Origin: MVRE01 sp015660965
GTDB taxonomy: Archaea; Halobacteriota; Methanomicrobia; Methanomicrobiales; Methanospirillaceae
DNA length: 64,000 nucleotides
Direction of reading: 5' to 3'
NCBI GenBank assembly: GCA_050015095.1
Contig: JBEKCC010000002.1
Location: 216,475-280,474, forward strand
In this document: piece after piece, positions 1 through 7,892 of the stretch
How positions within the stretch are numbered: the first letter of the stretch is position 1
Layout: each line of letters starts with the position of its first letter
Program-made: the position numbers and the translations under genes
The notes under the pieces: model-generated
The model's input: only the letters and a program-made list of their open reading frames with translations
Databases searched by the model: none
Told to the model about the DNA's origin: nothing

Positions 1-116
1 TTATTCCAAAAATGAACATATGTAGAGGTTAGTTCTTGGAAATCAGAACCTTCCTGCAAAAATGACTACCGTATTTATTTCATCATGTATTATATTATGA
101 TTAATCACAATTTTTA

Positions 117-1286
117 ATGACTATGAAACTCGTGGATTTCGGCAAGACCGTGAAGGAGAAAGATATGCTTATCCTTCTTTCCATGATCTGCTTAGTCGTT
201 GGGATTTTGGCTGCCGACGTTTTAATCCCGCTCGGCTTTGTTATCTGGATTCTCTACCTTGTGCCGCTCCTCATGTCGGTTTGGCTCTCATACCGATATT
301 CTCCGTTCTTCACCACATGGGTCGTTTCTGGTGCTATTGTGCTTGGCGGTATTATTTCTAACCGAATTATTGTTAATACAACGGATCTCCTAGATCGAGC
401 CATTTTTATCGTAAACGCTGCAATTGTATCAGTTCTGCTCTGGGAAATACAGAGCAATCAAGCAAACCTCCAATTGGAAGTTGCAGAGCGTCGCACTGCA
501 CAGGAAAAACTGGAAGATCTCACCCATACGTTGGAGATACGGGTAACTGACCGTACCCGCGAGTTATCCGAGGTCAATGAAAAGTTAAAAGATGATGTCA
601 CTCAACGTAAGAAGGCAGAAAATGCACTTCGACAGGCAAACAAAAAACTTAATATTTTGTCATCGGTCACGCGACATGACATCTTGAACAAACTGACGGT
701 ACTCCTCGCATTTTTGGATTTATCAAAGGAAAAAGCTGAAAAGAATTCTGTCATTTTTGACTATATCGGGAAAGAGCTCGAGATAACAGACGCAATCCAA
801 CGACAAATAGAGTTTACACGGTTCTATCAAGATGTCGGGGTTAGAGCACCCGAATGGCAAGATGTTTCAGTAACAATCCAGAAAGCGGTAGATTTACTTA
901 GGATAAAAGAAATTACCGTTAATATTGAAATTAAAGGTCTTCAAGTCTATGCCGATACGCTTATTGAGAGAGTATTTTACAACCTCATGGAAAACTCAAT
1001 CCGTCATGGCGAACATGTCACCACGATATCATTTTCATACCATAAAACACCAGATGGCGTGACGATTGTATATACTGATGATGGAATTGGAATACCCACG
1101 GTTGATAAAGCCAATATATTTATCAGGGGATTTGGTAAACATACTGGCCTTGGGATGTTTCTTAGCAGGGAGATTCTCGGCATCACGGGGATTACTATAT
1201 TTGAAACTGGTGAACCTGGAAAGGGTGTATGTTTTGAGATTAACGTACCTGCCGAAGATTCCCGGATCATGCGAAATGCGGTTTAA
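117..1286 (+). CDS. Membrane-bound sensor histidine kinase
   Basis: Orphan archaeal sensor kinase of 389 residues. Several hydrophobic segments fill residues about 15-110, followed by a charged coiled-coil linker (about 118-175), a dimerisation/H-box with RHDILN (His near residue 186) and a C-terminal HATPase domain with N-box FYNLMENSIRHG, G1 DDGIGIP and G2 GLGMFLSREI. No PAS domain and no response-regulator gene adjoin it, which is common for methanogen kinases. The C-terminal half closely resembles that of the kinase at 12539-15052. A TATA-like AT stretch near 85-97 lies only about 25 bases upstream of the start, suggesting a leaderless or short-leader transcript; a second ATG sits at 123. 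The sensed signal is unknown. Confidence 0.9.
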   Translation: MTMKLVDFGKTVKEKDMLILLSMICLVVGILAADVLIPLGFVIWILYLVPLLMSVWLSYRYSPFFTTWVVSGAIVLGGIISNRIIVNTTDLLDRAIFIVNAAIVSVLLWEIQSNQANLQLEVAERRTAQEKLEDLTHTLEIRVTDRTRELSEVNEKLKDDVTQRKKAENALRQANKKLNILSSVTRHDILNKLTVLLAFLDLSKEKAEKNSVIFDYIGKELEITDAIQRQIEFTRFYQDVGVRAPEWQDVSVTIQKAVDLLRIKEITVNIEIKGLQVYADTLIERVFYNLMENSIRHGEHVTTISFSYHKTPDGVTIVYTDDGIGIPTVDKANIFIRGFGKHTGLGMFLSREILGITGITIFETGEPGKGVCFEINVPAEDSRIMRNAV

Positions 1287-1721
1287 TCTACTAGTGTAAG
1301 AGATTCCCTAGCAGAAGAAACGACCGTCACGATATTATATTCAAGATGGAATTGATTTAAATAGTGTTTTTGGAGAGGAGACGGTACCATTTCCTCTCCG
1401 GGTCTCTTGAGCCATTACCTATCGAAACCACTTGGTTTAACATTCGTGATATTAGCCTTTATAAAGAGATTGGTGCGATATTTGCGGCGCGCTGCAGTGG
1501 AAATCGGGGGGTATAAAAAGATTATTAAATTACCGGATTGGTTCCACAAGCGCAATATTTTCATAAAATCCAAAAAATGGTTCTATAATGGCGCGCTGTA
1601 TGTGCTGCGATAAAAGCCACGAAGTCACTAAGTCGAACCAGAACCCATAAGTTTTTGTTTTTTCGACAATTGCCGAAAAAAAGTTCACACATTTTATATA
1701 GTATCCGCTAAAAGTTATTTC
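1287..1721. other. Intergenic region with promoter of the next gene
   Basis: 435 bases without a convincing gene. A 68-codon reading frame (1407-1613) has no ribosome site or recognisable domain and is not called. A TATA-like element (ttttatata, about 1692-1700) lies about 25 bases before the ATG at 1722, fitting a leaderless transcript. Confidence 0.5.
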
Positions 1722-2141
1722 ATGCGTTATGTGACACTCAAAAAACGTTTAACGAAATACGCAAACGAACATATCAATAAAACAGTGGACTTTAGAGTTC
1801 TTGCAGAAAAAATGGGCGTGCCGATTTTGGCACTGCTTGAAGTAACATGGATACTTGGATATGAACAACCAAAACCGTTTTTTTGTGAACTCGTAGCAAA
1901 TCCGATTCCACGAAAAAAATCCCCTTCAAAAATTGAACGGATTGAAAAATATATTTTTACCCATCCTACTGAAATTTTACAACCTCAAAAAATTTCAAAG
2001 AATGTGAATTTCACACATAGGGAAATCTGCCGATATTTAAATTTAAACGGTTTTCAAAAGAACGGATCAGGTTGGGTTAAAAATCAAATTTATTCAAACT
2101 GCTCAAACCGGCAAATTGGGGAAAGGGTGCAATATAAATAA
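1722..2141 (+). CDS. Hypothetical protein next to R-M genes
   Basis: Basic 139-residue protein that I do not recognise. It is rich in Lys, Asn and Ile with no membrane segment. The first 45 residues read like a small helical DNA-binding-like region, and residues 95-120 contain an HREICRYLNLNGF stretch that could form a helix-turn-helix. It converges on the methyltransferase gene, with a large inverted repeat between them. A role as controller of the neighbouring restriction-modification pair is conceivable but is inference only. Codon usage is AT-rich, as in the rest of the island. Confidence 0.5.
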   Translation: MRYVTLKKRLTKYANEHINKTVDFRVLAEKMGVPILALLEVTWILGYEQPKPFFCELVANPIPRKKSPSKIERIEKYIFTHPTEILQPQKISKNVNFTHREICRYLNLNGFQKNGSGWVKNQIYSNCSNRQIGERVQYK

Positions 2142-2146
2142 TTTAT

Positions 2147-2170
2147 TTTACTTTCGGAAGTACTGGAATA
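2147..2170. repeat. 24-bp direct repeat, left copy
   Basis: An exact 24-base match to 7035-7058 in the same orientation, containing ctttcggaagtactggaa. This copy forms the left half of the inverted repeat at 2149-2187. The two copies bracket the restriction-modification, tRNA-like and transposase genes, as an att-like duplication or terminal repeat would. Confidence 0.7.
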
Positions 2171-2187
2171 CAGTAGTTCCGAAAGTA
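2149..2187. repeat. Near-perfect 39-bp inverted repeat
   Basis: Arms at 2149-2159 and 2177-2187 are exact 11-base reverse complements (tactttcggaa / ttccgaaagta). After one G-G mismatch a second 5-bp stem (2161-2165 with 2171-2175) closes a 5-base loop. It lies between convergent genes and is followed by a T-rich run, so it may act as a bidirectional terminator. Its left half recurs at 7035-7058, so it may instead be a recombination site. Confidence 0.7.
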
Positions 2188-2249
2188 GATTCTTTTTGTA
2201 ATAATTATTTGAGGTATTATAATCCGAAAAAATAATTTTCCGTTTTAAT

Positions 2250-3152
2250 CTATTCGACAAGCGGATGCGTGAATTGTTTTTTACACGATTTGCAACGATA
2301 CCGCTGAGTAAGAAAAGGACATGGTAGTCCAGTGTAATCCTCAAATGGTTTCGATATTTGATCTCGCCGTTTTCCATCTTTAATATAATGCTCACTTTTA
2401 CAATACGGACACTTTGATTTTAAGTTGGCCACTCTATTTTGTGCCATCTCATGATATTTCTGCGAAATATCAACGTAAACCGAATTACGCCCGTTTTTTG
2501 CACACACTGCAGCTACTGTTCCACTTCCCCCAAAAGGATCAAGAACTGTGTTTCCGGGATAAGAGTAAAGTTTTATCAACCGATAGATAAGTTGTTCTGG
2601 GAATGGAACCGGGTGCCCTTTCTTTGCAGTTTCTGGAGAGATGTTCCAAAAGCCATCCGAAAACCTGACAAATTCGTCAGACGTAATATCTGGTTTCACA
2701 AATTCTTTTTTACTTTCGCCATTCTCAAGAAATGTGCCTTTTTGTAAAACATAGATATATTCCCAAGAGGGTAATACATAAGGTCGCCGAGGAGATCGAA
2801 AAGATCCCCATGCTGTTCTTGATTTCATATTCTGTTTATACCAGAGGATTTCTCCAACGAAATTATAATCTTCATTACGAAGATTTGTGATTAAATCGTG
2901 ATGAATCGGGGTAAACTTCTTTATTCCTGTTGGGGCGATATTAATACATAATCTACCCCCATTTACAAGTTTTTTCTTCAAATGGACAAAAACTTCCGTT
3001 AGCCAACTTAAATATTCCTGATATGGCTTATTATCTTCGTGTTTATCGTAATTGATTCCGACATTATAAGGAGGTGATGTAATAATTAGGTGAACGCTCT
3101 CATCTTCAATAGGAACATCAAGGATATCTTCATTAAAAAATTGCTGTTTCAT
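2250..3152 (-). CDS. Beta-class DNA methyltransferase with C-terminal zinc ribbon
   Basis: Amino-methyltransferase (N4-cytosine or N6-adenine) of a restriction-modification system, 300 residues. Catalytic motif IV TSPPYN is at 25-30 and the SAM-binding motif DPFGGSGT at 205-212; this order (catalytic before SAM) defines the beta class, and TSPPY is frequent in N4-cytosine enzymes. After residue 245 comes an extra tail with C248/C251, C278 and C287/C290, resembling the zinc ribbons found on transposases and unusual for a methyltransferase. The end overlaps the nuclease start by four bases (ATGA), so the pair is translationally coupled with the nuclease first. The target sequence cannot be read from the gene. 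Confidence 0.88.
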   Translation of the reverse strand: MKQQFFNEDILDVPIEDESVHLIITSPPYNVGINYDKHEDNKPYQEYLSWLTEVFVHLKKKLVNGGRLCINIAPTGIKKFTPIHHDLITNLRNEDYNFVGEILWYKQNMKSRTAWGSFRSPRRPYVLPSWEYIYVLQKGTFLENGESKKEFVKPDITSDEFVRFSDGFWNISPETAKKGHPVPFPEQLIYRLIKLYSYPGNTVLDPFGGSGTVAAVCAKNGRNSVYVDISQKYHEMAQNRVANLKSKCPYCKSEHYIKDGKRRDQISKPFEDYTGLPCPFLTQRYRCKSCKKQFTHPLVE

Positions 3153-3691
3153 TCGTCAATCACTCGCTTAATATCGTCAATAAATGAATCTTTTGATTTG
3201 ATACACCCTCCGAGAATTGTTTTTGGATTCCATGAATAAACAAAAATATTCTCATAGGTCGCTAAAACTCTCGATTTGCGTGGTTTTTCCTCAGATCCAA
3301 ACTCTCCATGATTATCGCTTGTCACAAAGAACTGGGGCAGTTGCGGATATTTTTCACGATAAAATCTTGCATAATATAACGATTCTGTGATTCGTCCATG
3401 TAACGAAGTTTTACAGCTTATAATAACCAACGGCTCTTTCTTTTTTTTATTAAAAATAACGATATCGGTATCCCCAATGATTGAACCAATTGAAGTATGA
3501 AGCGTTAAACAAGCGTATCTTCTCCTCGATTTCTTGATATTTGGTTTATAAACATGCGTTCTTGGTCGCAATATGGATACTTCTGGATTTGTTATTTGGT
3601 CAATAAGCAGTTGGTATATTTCATCTTCGAATTTCCTTCCGCTTTTTGATGCTTTTGATTGATGACTCGATTGAGTTTCCAACGTCGGCAT
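3149..3691 (-). CDS. Probable type II restriction endonuclease (PD-(D/E)xK)
   Basis: Basic 180-residue protein directly upstream of, and overlapping, the methyltransferase gene. A nuclease core is visible: GDTDIVIF (D74, D76) on one strand, then ISCK (K94) and an acidic residue E103 in the next helix, i.e. D-x17-SxK-x8-E. The SxK and downstream acidic residue recall the CCGG/BsaWI group of type II enzymes. That subgroup assignment is inference; the restriction role rests on the core motif plus the methyltransferase partner. The length fits compact type II enzymes and there is no sign of truncation. Confidence 0.75.
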   Translation of the reverse strand: MPTLETQSSHQSKASKSGRKFEDEIYQLLIDQITNPEVSILRPRTHVYKPNIKKSRRRYACLTLHTSIGSIIGDTDIVIFNKKKKEPLVIISCKTSLHGRITESLYYARFYREKYPQLPQFFVTSDNHGEFGSEEKPRKSRVLATYENIFVYSWNPKTILGGCIKSKDSFIDDIKRVIDE

Positions 3692-3883
3692 TATGCTATT
3701 TTATCCAGTATCGTATTTAATCTTATTGAAATATCCTCCACGGTGTGGAGGGTGGGTATAGTTAACGTCGGAGTTGTGAAAAATTTGAAAGTTGGGGGGT
3801 TGTCTCTCATTTGGTTCCAAATACCACATCCAAATGAATCCGGAACAATCTTTTTATAATCCAAATGATAACCGTATTACCAT

Positions 3884-4657
3884 ATGGTAATGGAAAGAGG
3901 TTATGGAGAGTATGCCGTTACTGGCACACGCCTTGGTATACTCCTTGATCATTTGACCGCCGTCGACAAGAAGTATTCTGGGGCGTTTGATCGTAAGCAA
4001 TTTACAGATGTGATTGGAGCATCTCCGACAAGCAATGGCCCCGCTGAAAAATTAAAAGACATGGTCGAGTTTGGTTTGTTGTTAAAGGATACTTGGGGGT
4101 ACGTAATTACCGACATAGGGAAGGCAGCAATTCATGGAGAAGGGGTTGAAAAAAATGCTACGATTGAAAAAATTATCCGAACGATTCCTCTTTGGAACCA
4201 GTTATTGAACGCAATTGGAAATAATCCAGATAGAAAGGTTTTCTTACAAGCGTTTGAAAGAATCGTCCATCTTAATGAACCGATTTCAAAAAGAAATCTC
4301 GACCGCTTGTGGCACGCATATTTGGAAGATATTAGTTGCATAACTAAAACACCCCCATATTCTAGAGGATCTGCACTCCTAGGTAGGCAAAAAAATCTCA
4401 AGGTTTCATCCAAACTAAAAATTAAGAAATCCCTAGAAAAAAATGTTCTCCAATCAAAAATACCAAATGACCGAAGTCAAACGGTAAGCACTCCGCAAAG
4501 CCGTCCGCGTTCAGTCGGACGGACACCATTCACAAAAATAACGCTGGATGTTGGTGGAATAAAATTTGAAGTGAAGGATGCGTCCTCAATCATGGTTGCC
4601 AGATTTTTATTAAACGCCCTAGAAGATAAACTGCCACGAGGAGACGACTATGGATAA
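3884..4657 (+). CDS. Hypothetical protein, winged-helix-like N-terminus
   Basis: 257-residue protein of unknown function. Residues 10-85 look like a winged-helix unit (short helices, then GLLLKDTWGYVITDIGKAAI, typical of a wing and final helix in archaeal regulators). Residues 85-150 form a second helical part. A low-complexity basic linker (about 165-215) leads to a short conserved-looking tail (KITLDVGGIKFEVKDASSIM). An AT-rich region with a TATA-like ttttttata about 30 bases upstream serves as promoter. It is divergent from the nuclease gene and lies just upstream of the tRNA-like genes. It may belong to the accessory island. Confidence 0.6.
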   Translation: MVMERGYGEYAVTGTRLGILLDHLTAVDKKYSGAFDRKQFTDVIGASPTSNGPAEKLKDMVEFGLLLKDTWGYVITDIGKAAIHGEGVEKNATIEKIIRTIPLWNQLLNAIGNNPDRKVFLQAFERIVHLNEPISKRNLDRLWHAYLEDISCITKTPPYSRGSALLGRQKNLKVSSKLKIKKSLEKNVLQSKIPNDRSQTVSTPQSRPRSVGRTPFTKITLDVGGIKFEVKDASSIMVARFLLNALEDKLPRGDDYG

Positions 4658-4710
4658 TAAACAAATTACAAGGGAAAGGGGTGAGCCCCAAATGGGCAAG
4701 TAATTAATGT

Positions 4711-4780
4711 GGCGTACGCCTGATGGTCAGGGTCTGGCCCTCGTAAGCTCGGAACACGGGTTCGATTCCCGTCGTACGCC
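4711..4780 (+). tRNA. tRNA-like gene 1, degenerate; anticodon possibly CGU (Thr)
   Basis: A perfect 7-bp acceptor stem (4712-4718 with 4773-4779) and a perfect 5-bp T-stem (4756-4760 with 4768-4772) closing a canonical loop ttcgatt are present. The middle is irregular: only 37 bases lie between acceptor and T-arm, the position-8 base is C rather than T, the D-arm is compressed (cctg-atggt-cagg), and the best anticodon loop ctcgtaa (CGU, Thr) has a stem with a C-C mismatch and two wobbles. It could be a pseudogene, a tRNA-like remnant or an unusual mobile-element tRNA. Confidence 0.5.
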
Positions 4781-4794
4781 CACAAATTAACCAT

Positions 4795-4868
4795 GCCGGC
4801 GTCGCATAGTTAGGTAATGTAATCGGGCTACCACCCGAATGACTGGGGTTCGAGTCCCCACACCGGCA
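4795..4868 (+). tRNA. tRNA-like gene 2 with irregular anticodon arm
   Basis: The acceptor stem 4795-4801/4861-4867 has one C-A mismatch. T8, a normal D-arm (gcat / atgt with loop agttaggta), a 5-base variable region and a perfect T-arm (tgggg-ttcgagt-cccca) are all present. The anticodon arm is abnormal: the good stem tcggg/cccga leaves a 6-base loop ctacca, whereas forcing a 7-base loop breaks the stem. The anticodon therefore reads ambiguously as UAC (Val) or ACC. It lies 14 bases after tRNA-like gene 1. Confidence 0.5.
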
Positions 4869-4914
4869 TTGATGATATTTATAGATCCTCTAAATAAAAA
4901 ACTTTCCTATCATC

Positions 4915-5079
4915 CTACTGCGGATTATCCCCGGATTTCTCAATTGGCTCGATTAATAGGACTTTTACCTGCTTCCCAATCCATTCTTTCGGTAGGTAAA
5001 TTCCGCCAGAATTTCCCATTGCCTTCACTGGGCGGTCTATCACCTGGTAGGCTTTTGTAGAGACTTCCATAGGTTCCAT
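4915..5079 (-). CDS. Small DUF2080-type transposon-associated protein
   Basis: 54-codon gene divergent from the transposase. The product has the pattern TKAYQVIDRPVKAMGNSG, then GIYLPKEWIGK and VKVLLIEP, which is the hallmark of the archaeal DUF2080 family, small AbrB-like proteins accompanying transposases. The swapped-hairpin AbrB-like fold suggests DNA binding, possibly at the AGTATATACT palindromes in the shared promoter region. The start ATG at 5079 has no strong ribosome site, fitting a leaderless transcript. Its function in transposition is not established. Confidence 0.85.
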   Translation of the reverse strand: MEPMEVSTKAYQVIDRPVKAMGNSGGIYLPKEWIGKQVKVLLIEPIEKSGDNPQ

Positions 5080-5082
5080 TTT

Positions 5083-5188
5083 AGTATATACTTTGTATTT
5101 TCAATGTATTTAAAAGGATATACTTGGTATTGTTTTTGTCCATACATTTTAGAAGTTATTAAATACTTGTATATACATAGTATATACT
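5083..5188. promoter_or_regulatory. Divergent promoter with paired AGTATATACT palindromes
   Basis: The AT-rich region between the DUF2080 gene and the transposase holds two exact copies of the 10-bp palindrome agtatatact (5083-5092 and 5179-5188), 96 bp apart, plus a related tgtatataca (about 5169-5178). Each copy lies close to one of the two start codons. They look like TATA boxes doubling as operator sites for the AbrB-like DUF2080 protein (inference). Confidence 0.5.
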
Positions 5189-5211
5189 ATACCACACTAA
5201 TGTGACTTAAA

Positions 5212-6378
5212 ATGCCATCCGCTGTTACAAAGGGGGGACTTAGGCGAAATAAAACCAACCTCCAGCGGAGCAGCCTCATCAATAAGACTTGGGATCTCGT
5301 TCAGAAAGTTATCGTACCCAATCTGAAACTAAAAACCCATCACAACTGCAAGTACTCCTATAACGATTTCTTCAAGCTGCTGACCTATGCAGGAATTAAT
5401 AACGGATGTGCTGAGGGCAGCGCAAATAATCTGAATTTCTATTCCGAAGAGAGTTGCCCCAATGGGGATACACTTCTTTACCATCTTAAAAAGTTCAGCA
5501 CTAGCGAGTTGCTGGAATCATATGAGAGAATAACCGATCAAGTCATCTCAATGGCAAAGAACCGTGACTTATTAAAAGGCTCGGTGGATTGCGCTATCGA
5601 TTTCACGGATGAATTATACTATGGCGACCGGACCGATCCGATGGTTGTCGGGACCAAGCCGCAGAAGGGAACTAGCAAAGCGTACCGGTTTGCAACGATT
5701 ACACTTACTGATAAAGAATGTAGGTTGACCATCAGAGCTGTTCCAGTTAGCGCAGACACACTGAAACATGAAGTTGTTGCAGACTTGGTGAATTACGCGA
5801 AAAAGCGGGTTGAGATCGGGGTTCTCTGTATTGATCGCGGATTCTATTCAGTAGACGTTTTTACTACACTAGATAATCTGGGTGTGAAGTACCTGATTCC
5901 AGCCGTCCAGAATCCGAATACTATCAGACAGATACGCGGCCTCTACCCACCCCAAATTCTCCCGATAACAATCAAGAGTCAGAATAGCCGCACCAAATCT
6001 GTTACCACAAATCTCGTTATGGTTCTCGATATCGAAAAAGAAAAGCGAGCTTTTGTGACGAATATGGATCTTGATCGGTCAAATACTCGGATGCTGTCGA
6101 AGCTATATTCAAAGAGATGGGGAATTGAAACCGCATACAGAGTGAAGAATGATTTCAGGCCGAAAACCACTTCAAAGAATTACATCATCAGGTTATTTTA
6201 TTTCCTGTTCTCCGTCTGTCTCTATAATCTCTGGGAAATCGTGAATATCATTCTATCCTTAGTTGACCAAATTGATCTAAAGACACCAATTATCGCAGCA
6301 AAATTGTTCGGGATAATTTTACTCAAAGTATTCCAAACAGAAAAGGCGCCCCCTACCTCGGAAAAATTGTTGATTTAA
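5212..6378 (+). CDS. DDE transposase, ISH3-like
   Basis: Full-length 388-residue transposase of the archaeal ISH3-type DDE group (IS4-like fold). Visible catalytic blocks are CAIDFTDELYYG (first Asp, near 127-138), CIDRGFYS (second Asp, near 206) and YSKRWGIETAYRVKNDF (the Y-R-E signature, Glu near 306). A hydrophobic helix follows (about 325-345), as in relatives. No frameshift or stop is seen, so the element may be active. The adjacent divergent DUF2080 gene probably belongs to the same unit. I could not define convincing terminal inverted repeats. Confidence 0.88.
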   Translation: MPSAVTKGGLRRNKTNLQRSSLINKTWDLVQKVIVPNLKLKTHHNCKYSYNDFFKLLTYAGINNGCAEGSANNLNFYSEESCPNGDTLLYHLKKFSTSELLESYERITDQVISMAKNRDLLKGSVDCAIDFTDELYYGDRTDPMVVGTKPQKGTSKAYRFATITLTDKECRLTIRAVPVSADTLKHEVVADLVNYAKKRVEIGVLCIDRGFYSVDVFTTLDNLGVKYLIPAVQNPNTIRQIRGLYPPQILPITIKSQNSRTKSVTTNLVMVLDIEKEKRAFVTNMDLDRSNTRMLSKLYSKRWGIETAYRVKNDFRPKTTSKNYIIRLFYFLFSVCLYNLWEIVNIILSLVDQIDLKTPIIAAKLFGIILLKVFQTEKAPPTSEKLLI

Positions 6379-6419
6379 TGGAAGATTATCTAGTGATCCA
6401 ATAAAAAATATATTTTTTT

Positions 6420-6995
6420 TCATTTTACATATTCAAAGAATTTTATTATAAAATAACAAATTTCTGCCCATAAAATTGGTATAAGTATCACCATGGAAAT
6501 TATCCAAATCCGAAATTTTAGTATGTTTTGTTTTAAATTAATTATTTCAGGACTTTTCATCCAGTCAGTTATAATAATCCATAACAAATTGGCAATTGGA
6601 GCGGCAATAAAGAATAAAATAAAGGAGATTTTTAAATCAGGATGTACTTGAAAAGCATAATGCCCTACATAACCATAGATAATCGTAACAAATGCAAAAA
6701 ATAAAATTTGGAATATTTCAAGAGTTGAAAAAATTGTTCTTTGATTAAGATCTATCGGTTTATCTGTACGAGGAATATTTTGGTATAATTCGTAACTTAA
6801 CAAGAGAAAGATAGCAAGAGCTGAATATGTTAATGGGTAAAAATTAAGGTCAATTGAAAATGCTGCAAGCGCTCCAAATACGCCGATAACTGTTATTAAT
6901 TTGTCTTTTTTCTTAATTAAATCATCAAGAGTTTCTATTTCATCCATTAAATTTTGATATTTTTTTCTTAGAGATATATTATTAATCGTATGCAC
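6420..6995 (-). CDS. Hypothetical membrane protein (about 5 TM)
   Basis: 191-residue protein with a short N-terminal coiled coil (residues 5-33, EIETLDDLIKKKDKL) and about five transmembrane helices, including two closely spaced ones at about 34-70, then about 92-112, 122-142 and 165-187. There is no recognised domain. Composition is strongly AT-rich (Ile, Phe, Lys), like the rest of the island. It is convergent with the transposase and is the last gene before the right-hand 24-bp repeat. Function unknown. Confidence 0.65.
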   Translation of the reverse strand: MHTINNISLRKKYQNLMDEIETLDDLIKKKDKLITVIGVFGALAAFSIDLNFYPLTYSALAIFLLLSYELYQNIPRTDKPIDLNQRTIFSTLEIFQILFFAFVTIIYGYVGHYAFQVHPDLKISFILFFIAAPIANLLWIIITDWMKSPEIINLKQNILKFRIWIISMVILIPILWAEICYFIIKFFEYVK

Positions 6996-7034
6996 GGTTG
7001 ATGGTTTTGTTCTTATTAGTAAATTCTTCCCACG

Positions 7035-7058
7035 TTTACTTTCGGAAGTACTGGAATA
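7035..7058. repeat. 24-bp direct repeat, right copy (half palindrome)
   Basis: Exact copy of 2147-2170, lacking the right arm that completes the palindrome at the left site. Together the two copies enclose about 4.9 kb of accessory genes. A separate short perfect hairpin (taaacta-ccggc-tagttta, 7076-7094) follows. Confidence 0.7.
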
Positions 7059-7241
7059 GACAACAATCGACGAGATAAACTACCGGCTAGTTTATTTAAA
7101 AGAGTTTTACCACAAACATAAAACACCGTCGGAGTTTCTACGATCTTCGCTGATACGGATAATCTTAACAGTTTTTTGTTTTTCCCTGCTGCATAGACCC
7201 CCCTCTGCTATTCAACATGGAAGATTATTTGTATTGATGCA

Positions 7242-7724
7242 TCACCGCAGTATCGTGTAACCGGCCTTTGTCAGGATTCGGATCATTTCCTCTTCCCAAA
7301 CCGCATCATCGGATTCGTCTATTTTGTTTATGCATTGTTCCCAGAGCTGAGTAAGAGTTGTATCATCAGAAATGAAGTATCGCTGATACATGATTCGCCC
7401 AGCTCGTCGTCCTCGAAAATCAAGAATTAGTAAACGCCAACAGGCATATTCCCTACAAATGTCAGGGCGTGTGAGATGAACGGTACAGTATGCTTTCCCG
7501 GTTTTTTGGTCATGTCTAAAAAAGGGGCATGCTTCAGGAAGTTCCTCAAAAATACTTCTATCCTCAAAAAGATGGATCTTATCAGGGTCAACTACCACCA
7601 GAGTTTCCTCCCCGGTATATTGGTTGTACACTAAAAATTCGTAATTCCCCAAGTGTTCTTTTATTTTGTGAACCAGACCAAGATGGCTACAACACTCCCC
7701 ACACTGCTGGCATTCAAATGGCAG
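7242..7724 (-). CDS. YkgJ-like Cys-cluster protein with CUG start
   Basis: Zinc/iron-chelating YkgJ-family protein. Taking the start as CTG at 7724 gives 160 residues beginning (M)PFECQQCGECCSHLG, restoring the family N-terminal CxxCxxCC cluster; an ATG/GTG/TTG-only search begins at TTG 7652 and loses it. A strong ribosome site (AGGAGGG, 7733-7739) lies 8 bases before the CTG. Further Cys are in CPFFRH, YCTVHLTRPDICREYAC. The paralogue at 9147-9617 starts MTFKCTQCGTCC and aligns along its length. It probably binds a metal or metal cluster; the substrate is unknown. Confidence 0.8.
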   Translation of the reverse strand: MPFECQQCGECCSHLGLVHKIKEHLGNYEFLVYNQYTGEETLVVVDPDKIHLFEDRSIFEELPEACPFFRHDQKTGKAYCTVHLTRPDICREYACWRLLILDFRGRRAGRIMYQRYFISDDTTLTQLWEQCINKIDESDDAVWEEEMIRILTKAGYTILR

Positions 7725-7892
7725 AGAAAGAACCCTCCTGATTACTGGTTATTGTATTTACAGTTTTTAACATCACCAGATATCATGCCAATATCTTTTA
7801 TCAATTATTCATATTCAAAATTCCACTAGAATCACCGATAAATAATAACTGACGACAAATTATCGGAGGATACTATTTACAAAAACGATCAT

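Noticed and set aside
1407..1613. 68-codon plus-strand frame after the first kinase
   Set aside because: No ribosome site, no family resemblance and unremarkable composition; probably random.
4869..6420. Terminal inverted repeats of the insertion sequence
   Set aside because: gatcctctaaataa near 4885 and ttatctagtgatc near 6386 are only loosely complementary; too weak to define the ends.
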